From positions 62,001-126,000 of the forward strand of contig JARYGU010000004.1 of assembly GCA_033795365.1 (NCBI GenBank): a DNA stretch of 64,000 nt. The letters are read 5' to 3'. How positions within the stretch are numbered: the stretch's first letter is position 1; each line of letters starts with the position of its first letter. The notes below the pieces were generated by a model. That model saw only the letters and a program-made list of their open reading frames with translations. It was not told where the DNA came from and ran no database searches. Both the position numbers and the translations under genes were made by a program. This DNA comes from JARYGU01 sp033795365 (GTDB taxonomy: Bacteria; Pseudomonadota; Alphaproteobacteria; Rhizobiales; Rhizobiaceae). Positions 58,813-64,000 of this stretch are shown one piece after another.

Positions 58813-60551
58813 GATGCCAGATCCTTGCCGTAGGTGACGCGGAAGGAGCCGGGCGCCGGCGTCCTCGCTATCTTGCCGAGAACGGCGTCTCGTGGTCCGA
58901 AGGCCTGCATCTGCCCGGTTGCAAGAACGAGAATCCGGTCCGCGACGGCAAGAACGCTCGGCCGGTGCGCAACGACGACGGCAATGCCGCCCCGCGCGCG
59001 AACACCTGCAAGCGCTTGCGCCAGGGCAGCTTCGCCATCCGCATCGAGGTTCGAATTCGGCTCATCGAGAATGACAAGAAACGGCGCTCCATAGAGCGCC
59101 CGTGCAAGGGCTACCCTTTGCCGTTGGCCGGCGGAGAGCATGGCCGCGCCCTCGCCGATACGCGTATCGAAGCCATCTGGGAGGTTTACGATCATATCGG
59201 TGATCCCAGCGGCATCGGCTGCGGCGAGGATCGCTTCCGATGGGGCATCCGGCTCGAAGCGGGAGATATTCTCCGCGATCGAACCATCCAGCAGCCGCAC
59301 ATCCTGCGGCAGGTAGCCGATATGGCGTCCGCGCTCGGCCGGGTCCCATTGCGCCAAGGCCGCCTGGTCGAGCTTCACCGCGCCGATCGCGGACGGCCAG
59401 AGCCCGGCAAGCGCCCGCGCAAGAGACGTCTTGCCGGAGGCGCTGGGGCCGATGACGCCCAGGATTGAACCGGCGTCCAGGCTGAAGGAGACGCTTCGCA
59501 ACACGAGGTCGCGCTTTCCAGGGGCCGCGACGGTGAGGTTTTCGACGGAAAGCGCCGACTTCGGCGCAGGCAGCTTCACCTCGCGGCTTGTTTGCGAGGC
59601 ACCGTCCAGAAGTTTGACGAGCCGCGACCAGCTTTGCCGGGCAGCTGCAAAACCTCTCCATTGTCCGATCGACAGCTCGACAGGCGCCAGGGCCCGGCTG
59701 ACGAGAATCGAGCTTGCGATGATAATGCCGCCCGTCGCCTCCTGTCGGATGACGAGAAAGGCGCCGACGGCCAGCACGCCGGATTGCAGCATCATGCGCA
59801 ATACACGCGACGATGCCGTCAGCAGGGAGACGATGTTTGCGGCCTTGAGCTGGGTCGAGAAATACGCGTTGCTCATGTCCGACCACCGATCGGCCAGCCG
59901 GTCGGCAAACCCCATGGCGGTGATGCTTTCCCAGTTGCGCCGTGCGTCTTCGGCAAAGCCGAAGCGCTGCGAAGAGAATTGCGCCGCCATTCTTGCGGGA
60001 CGATGCGACAGGAATTCCGCAAGAGCGGCAAGCGCGACAAGCACGAGGGCACCGCCAAGCGCCGTCACGCCGATCCAGAAATGGAACAGGAAGCAGACGG
60101 CAATATAGAGCGGCATCCAGGGCAGATCGAACAGGGCCGTCGGACCGGGACCGGAGAGGAAGGTTCGGACCTGATCGAGATCACGGACCGATTGCAGGCC
60201 GTCGTTTGAAGCAGATTTGTTGACTGGCGGGCCAACCAGAGACCGGAACACGCCGCGATTGAGCCGCTGATCGAGCGACACCCCGATGCGGGCAAGCATC
60301 AGGGAGCGCAGAAGCTCCAGGACACCCTGAAACGCAAAGAGAACGGCAGCGATCAGCGCCAGCCCCAGAAGGGTCGGCACGCTTCGCCCAGGCAAAACAC
60401 GATCATAGACCTGCAGCATGAACATGGAGCCTGTAAGCGCCAGAAGATTGATGACCGCACTCGCCAGCCCCATGCTGAAAAAAGCTTTGCGAAGCGACTG
60501 AAAAACCGCCTTCAGGAATGTCGCCGGCGGTTTGATAGAGGGAGAGACCAA
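58809..60551 (-). CDS. Type I secretion ABC exporter, PrsD/HlyB-like
   Basis: About 580 residues: an N-terminal transmembrane domain starting with NLLALTGSMFMLQVYDRVLP, then an ATPase with Walker A GPSASGKTS, signature LSAGQRQRVALARAL and Walker B LVILDEPNSNLD. No C39 peptidase domain, as in exporters of RTX proteins. The start is uncertain: the first 92 codons of the open frame to 60827 run into the hydrolase gene on the same strand, and a TTG at 60551 with AAAGG upstream precedes the conserved domain. Forms an export machine with the PrsE-like protein, probably for the ExsH-like enzyme. Confidence 0.85.
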   Translation of the reverse strand: MVSPSIKPPATFLKAVFQSLRKAFFSMGLASAVINLLALTGSMFMLQVYDRVLPGRSVPTLLGLALIAAVLFAFQGVLELLRSLMLARIGVSLDQRLNRGVFRSLVGPPVNKSASNDGLQSVRDLDQVRTFLSGPGPTALFDLPWMPLYIAVCFLFHFWIGVTALGGALVLVALAALAEFLSHRPARMAAQFSSQRFGFAEDARRNWESITAMGFADRLADRWSDMSNAYFSTQLKAANIVSLLTASSRVLRMMLQSGVLAVGAFLVIRQEATGGIIIASSILVSRALAPVELSIGQWRGFAAARQSWSRLVKLLDGASQTSREVKLPAPKSALSVENLTVAAPGKRDLVLRSVSFSLDAGSILGVIGPSASGKTSLARALAGLWPSAIGAVKLDQAALAQWDPAERGRHIGYLPQDVRLLDGSIAENISRFEPDAPSEAILAAADAAGITDMIVNLPDGFDTRIGEGAAMLSAGQRQRVALARALYGAPFLVILDEPNSNLDADGEAALAQALAGVRARGGIAVVVAHRPSVLAVADRILVLATGQMQAFGPRDAVLGKIARTPAPGSFRVTYGKDLAS

Positions 60552-60651
60552 GTCGCCTTTGTCCTTCCATGGTTCGGAAGCCGCAAGAAATTCAATGCGC
60601 AAGGAAGCGCAACCGGATAACGGCAATGTCCCGCATGCGGAGCGATTTTCG

Positions 60652-60672
60652 AAGCGGAAATGTTTTCCGCTT
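60652..60672 (-). terminator. Hairpin downstream of the MBL hydrolase gene
   Basis: Perfect stem AAGCGGAAA-TGT-TTTCCGCTT in the 190-base gap between the MBL hydrolase stop (60742) and the exporter start (60551). Separation from the secretion genes is likely. A palindrome CCGCATGCGG lies close by at 60631-60640. Confidence 0.5.
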
Positions 60673-60741
60673 TCCCGCTTGGTAAAGGAAACCCTACTTA
60701 AAGCAACGCTTCGCCGGGCCTTTGCGCTGCCCGGCTTGCCG

Positions 60742-61476
60742 TCATCTCGTTTTCCGCTTGTCATCGAGCCAGCCCGTAATGAGCTGGCGGTAGCGTTCGC
60801 CGCTGAAACTCGGAAAATGGCCTCCATGGACGAGCCTCACCGGCAGCGTCAGGAGCCGTTCCATCGATGCCACGTAGTCGGCGGCGTCGGAGTGATAGGT
60901 GTCCTCGATCAGCGGGCCGTCGTAGAGAATGTCGCCGGAAAAGAGGATTTCGGTCGCCTTTTCATAAAGCGCTATGCCGCCTGGCGAATGGCCGGGCGTG
61001 TGGATCACCTCGAAATGCCGGTTGCCGAGATCGATGATATCGCCGTCTTCGAGAATGCGCGTGGCTGGCGCCTTTTTCACCGCATAGCATTTCGAACAGT
61101 AGGGTTCGGGCGGGAGCGCATCGAAGATCTCGTCGGTAACGTAGGGATCGGCAAGCGTGTTCTCCCGTGTCGGACCGGCGAGCAGATCGGCCTCGGCGCA
61201 ATGCACGGCCCGGCATTCGAATTCGTGATGGCAGCCGATATGATCGAAATGGGTGTGGCTCGCCACCGCGATCAGCTCGCGCTCACTGACGAGCGGTACC
61301 CATTCGCGAAGCGAGACGACCCCCATGCCGCTATCCACCAGCATGTCGCGATCGCGGCCGCGGACATGCCAGATGTTGCAGCGGTAGAATTCCTGGATAT
61401 AGGGCTCCGAAATATAGGTCACATCGTCGGCGAGACGGCGGACACTATACCAGTCCTGCGGGCGGATACGGTGCAT
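60742..61476 (-). CDS. Metallo-beta-lactamase-fold hydrolase
   Basis: 244 residues. Zinc-binding HTHFDH at 74-79, then the further metal histidine in HTPGHSPGG and a SGDILYDGP motif typical of glyoxalase-II-like hydrolases. Hydrolysis of a thioester, lactone or similar ester is expected; the exact substrate cannot be told. Three Cys after residue 140 (PYCSKC) are unusual. The start at 61476 is one base after the ATPase stop, so it belongs to the Pot-type operon and may act on the imported compound. The longer frame to 61542 lies within the ATPase gene. Confidence 0.85.
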   Translation of the reverse strand: MHRIRPQDWYSVRRLADDVTYISEPYIQEFYRCNIWHVRGRDRDMLVDSGMGVVSLREWVPLVSERELIAVASHTHFDHIGCHHEFECRAVHCAEADLLAGPTRENTLADPYVTDEIFDALPPEPYCSKCYAVKKAPATRILEDGDIIDLGNRHFEVIHTPGHSPGGIALYEKATEILFSGDILYDGPLIEDTYHSDAADYVASMERLLTLPVRLVHGGHFPSFSGERYRQLITGWLDDKRKTR

Positions 61477-61477
61477 C

Positions 61478-62572
61478 TCAGGCTCTTTCTCCTGCTCCGT
61501 CCTGAAGCACGGCGATGCTATCCGCCTTGAGACGCAGGTCAAGTTTCGAACCGATCTCTGGGGTATGCGTTTGCGGCAGATGTGCCGTCAGGATGATATC
61601 GCCGGCGGCGGCGAGATGGCAGCGGTGATGCGTGCCGAAGAAGGCGGTGCCGGTGATGCGGGCCGTACCGAGCGAGATCGCCGGTCCGTCGCCGGCTGCA
61701 GGGCGGAAATGTTCGGGGCGGATACAGAGCGTGACGCGTTGCCCCTTGACCGGATTGCCCGCGGCGAACGAGGATCCCGGAAGTGCGACCCGTCCGAGCC
61801 TCGTCTCGAATTCGATTTCGTCCCGCGCCGCGCCGCTGACCGTGGCCGGCAGGAAGTTCGCCTCACCCATGAAGCCCGCGGAAAAACGCGACCGCGGCCG
61901 CATATAGATCGCGGACGGCGCACCGACGTCCTCGATGCGGCCCTGGTTCATGACGACGATGCGGTCGGCGATCGCCATCGCCTCTTCCTGGTCGTGGGTG
62001 ACATGGACGAAGGTCGTGCCGACCCGTTTCTGGATCGCCTTGAGCTCGTCCTGCATCTGGCGGCGAAGCTTCAGGTCCAGAGCGCCGAGCGGCTCGTCGA
62101 GGAGCAGCACGTCCGGATCGACGGCAAGAGCACGGGCCAGCGCCACACGCTGGCGCTGGCCGCCGGAAAGCTCATGCGGCTTCCTGGCGGCCGATGCCCG
62201 AAGGCCGACGAGATCGAGATAGGACAACGCCTTCTCGTCCCGCTCCGCCTTGCCCATGCCGCGCATCCGAAGTCCGAAGCCGACATTGTCGGATAGGCGC
62301 ATGTGGGGGAAAAGCGCATAATCCTGGAACATGGTGGTCGTTGGACGTTTGGAGGAGGGGACATGGGTCATGTCGCGCCCGTCGATCAGGACAGTGCCCG
62401 AAGTGGGTTCGAGAAAGCCGCCGAGGATGGAGAGCAGCGTGGTCTTGCCGCAGCCCGATGGCCCCAGCAGCACGATGAACTCCCCGGCCGCGATATCGAG
62501 CGAGACATCGTCGAGCGCGCGAAAGGTGCCGAAAACTTTGGTGGCATTCCTGATGGAGACGTCGGCGGTCAT
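61478..62572 (-). CDS. Pot/Fbp-type ABC ATPase
   Basis: 364 residues. Walker A GPSGCGKTT, Q-loop FQDYALFPHM, signature LSGGQRQRVALARAL, Walker B VLLLDEPLGALD, THD switch, and a C-terminal TOBE domain (IRPEHFRP). This is the PotA/FbpC group (polyamine, opine, thiamine, Fe). The ATG at 62572 overlaps the permease stop (ATGA). Energises the two permeases encoded upstream. Confidence 0.93.
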   Translation of the reverse strand: MTADVSIRNATKVFGTFRALDDVSLDIAAGEFIVLLGPSGCGKTTLLSILGGFLEPTSGTVLIDGRDMTHVPSSKRPTTTMFQDYALFPHMRLSDNVGFGLRMRGMGKAERDEKALSYLDLVGLRASAARKPHELSGGQRQRVALARALAVDPDVLLLDEPLGALDLKLRRQMQDELKAIQKRVGTTFVHVTHDQEEAMAIADRIVVMNQGRIEDVGAPSAIYMRPRSRFSAGFMGEANFLPATVSGAARDEIEFETRLGRVALPGSSFAAGNPVKGQRVTLCIRPEHFRPAAGDGPAISLGTARITGTAFFGTHHRCHLAAAGDIILTAHLPQTHTPEIGSKLDLRLKADSIAVLQDGAGERA

Positions 62573-63357
62573 GAGGATTTTCCGGTTTTTCTGAAGACGG
62601 CGAGTTCCATGACGAGAAGGAACGCAACGGAGACGAGGAAGACGACGCTGCCGATGGCATTGGTTTTCGGATCGAGGCCCGAACGCAGCATGCTCCATAT
62701 CTCGACCGGCAGCGTGACGTCGAAACGCGAAAGCAGGAAAGCGACGATGAACTCGTCCCAACTGAAGGTGACCGAAAGGAAGAAGGCAGCGAGGATCGAC
62801 GGCATCAGCATCGGCGCCGTGACGAGCAGTATCACCTGTCAGTCCCGGGCTCCGAGATCGCGTGCTGCGCGCTCTATGTTCACCTGATGCGCACCCATCG
62901 AGGCGTAGATGATGGCAAAGCAGAGCGGCAGGTTGATCACCACGTGACCGATACCCACGGTCCAGAGCGAAAGCGGCAAGCCGATGCTGCTGAAGAGGGA
63001 TAGGAGGCCGAGGCCGATGATGAGCGTGCTGACCGTCATCGGCGCGACGATCAGCGCCCGTTGCAGGCCGGAAGCCGGAAGCTTGTAGCGGGCGAAGGCG
63101 TAAGCCGCCAGAAAGCCGAGCAGGCAGGCAACGGAAGAGGAAACCAGGGCAACGACGAGCGAGTTGCCGAGCGCCGACATCAGCTTGCCGTTGGCGAAGA
63201 TCTCGCCATACCAGCGTAGCGTCAATCCATGCAATGGAGGCACCGGCAGCGTTCCGTCTTGAAAGGAGAACAGCACCAGCACCGCGACCGGCAGGAAGAT
63301 GAAGACATAGATCGCTCCGGCGTAGAGGATGGCAAGGGCCGTCTGAAGATGCCGCAT
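62569..63357 (-). pseudogene. PotC-like ABC permease broken by an in-frame TGA
   Basis: One continuous permease frame of 262 codons interrupted by TGA at 62839-62841. The upstream half (172 residues) has the first four or so membrane segments and the start of the EAA loop (ERAARDLGARD); the downstream half continues the same frame with QVILLVTAPMLMPSILAAFFLS, as expected after the loop. In homologues this position often holds Trp or another residue before the loop helix, and TGG to TGA is a single transition. If real, the transporter lacks its second permease and the operon is probably non-functional; a sequencing error cannot be excluded. Confidence 0.8.
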
Positions 63358-63360
63358 CGC

Positions 63361-64000
63361 TCAGGTCCTTTCCATCTTCAGCCAGCGGGCGCAGGCGACA
63401 TAGGCGATGCTAACGACCACCATCAGCACCAGCGAGAGGGCGGCGGCCATCGGGAAATCGGCGCGGCGCCCGAGTTGCAGCATGATGATCTGCGGCAGCA
63501 CCAGTTCGTTGTTGCCGCCGAGGATCTGAGGCGTGATATAGTCGCCGATGCACAGCACGAAGGTGAGGAAAGCGCCGACCATGATGCCGGGCAGCGTCAG
63601 CGGCAGGATGACGTACCAGAAGGTCTGGAAGGCATTCGCTCCGAGATCGGCTGCAGCGCGGCGATAGTTCGGCGAAAGCTGGATGAGATTGGCATAAATC
63701 GTCAGCGTCAGAAGCATCACGAAGAAATGCACGAAGCCGATGACCGTGCCGGTCCGATTGGCCGAAAGCTCGATAGGTTCCGAAAGGATGCCCGTCCACA
63801 GAAGCGCCTGATTGACGACCCCGCCCTTGGAAAGCACCAACAGCCAGGAATAGGAGCGCACGACATAGGAGGTCCAGAACGGCAGGATCGCCATGATGAG
63901 GGCGAAACGCTGCCAGCGTTTCGGCACGCGCTCCGCGATGATCCAGGCCAAGGGATAGGCGAGCAGCACGGAGATGACCGTGACGATCGCCGTTATCTCC
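63361..64000 (-). CDS. PotB-like ABC permease, 5' end outside the window
   Basis: 213 residues visible, frame open through base 64000, so the N-terminus is missing. Membrane segments and the EAA-type loop RRAAADLGANAFQTFWYVILP match PotB-type permeases; IGDYITPQILGG is the usual conserved stretch. The stop lies three bases before the PotC-like gene. First of the two channel subunits of the Pot-type system in this operon. Confidence 0.9.
   Translation of the reverse strand, partial: EITAIVTVISVLLAYPLAWIIAERVPKRWQRFALIMAILPFWTSYVVRSYSWLLVLSKGGVVNQALLWTGILSEPIELSANRTGTVIGFVHFFVMLLTLTIYANLIQLSPNYRRAAADLGANAFQTFWYVILPLTLPGIMVGAFLTFVLCIGDYITPQILGGNNELVLPQIIMLQLGRRADFPMAAALSLVLMVVVSIAYVACARWLKMERT

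Noticed and set aside
1..64000. Mobile elements, phage genes, CRISPR arrays, rRNA or tRNA genes
   Set aside because: No transposase, integrase, regularly spaced repeats or structural RNA signatures were seen while reading both strands. The possibility of short remnants remains.

Overview
The window is GC-rich alphaproteobacterial DNA, most likely from a Rhizobiaceae member close to Sinorhizobium/Ensifer. The grounds are a 465-residue ExsH-type RTX glycanase, a hutXWV-hutH cluster, a NesR/OryR-type LuxR solo beside proline-iminopeptidase genes, a short palindromic intergenic repeat of rhizobial type, and very dense ABC-transporter operons joined by ATGA overlaps. Seven ABC uptake systems in 64 kb, with no ribosomal, tRNA or other housekeeping genes, suggest a megaplasmid or chromid, or an accessory stretch of chromosome. 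No insertion sequence, prophage, CRISPR array or RNA gene was recognised.

Layout. 1-8206: the end of a NepI-like efflux pump, catalase-peroxidase katG, and a LysR regulator divergent from a periplasmic molybdenum hydroxylase (2Fe-2S subunit, Tat-exported Mo subunit, cytochrome c). 8259-16445 (minus): a purine-type operon with a BMP-family nucleoside/purine ABC transporter, an 8-oxoguanine-deaminase-like amidohydrolase, a GST-like protein, and a Rieske oxygenase split into separate Rieske and catalytic proteins. 16603-16881: a degenerate acylphosphatase. 17146-24607: a Met-type ABC transporter with two binding proteins, two SfnB/DszC-like flavoenzymes and a DszA/NtaA-like FMN monooxygenase. 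24681-25082: a Csp-type copper-storage protein. 25327-33200: a peptide ABC transporter, two proline-iminopeptidase-like hydrolases and a LuxR solo. 33299-34686: an ECF41 sigma factor with its AhpD-like partner and a matching promoter. 34803-43983 (minus): a second monooxygenase plus transporter operon, this time with a branched-chain-type ABC system and two paralogous binding proteins. 44234-49437: hutC, hutXWV and a HutH-family lyase without the MIO-forming Ala-Ser-Gly. 49539-55634: a LacI regulator, a Ugp-like ABC transporter and a GpdQ-like phosphodiesterase. 56065-60551: an ExsH-like glycanase and a PrsDE-like type I secretion pair. 60742-64000: an MBL hydrolase and a Pot-type ABC transporter whose second permease carries an in-frame TGA.

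How the genes work together. The theme is scavenging: each transporter is packed with the enzymes that should process its cargo (purine oxygenase and deaminase; flavin monooxygenases that split organosulfur or organonitrogen compounds; peptidases; a histidine or histidine-betaine lyase; a phosphodiesterase) and often with a local regulator. The most unusual parts are the split Rieske/GST purine cassette, the MIO-less HutH paralogue beside a betaine-type transporter, and the plant-signal-type LuxR circuit. All functions were inferred by reading the sequence. No database search was run.
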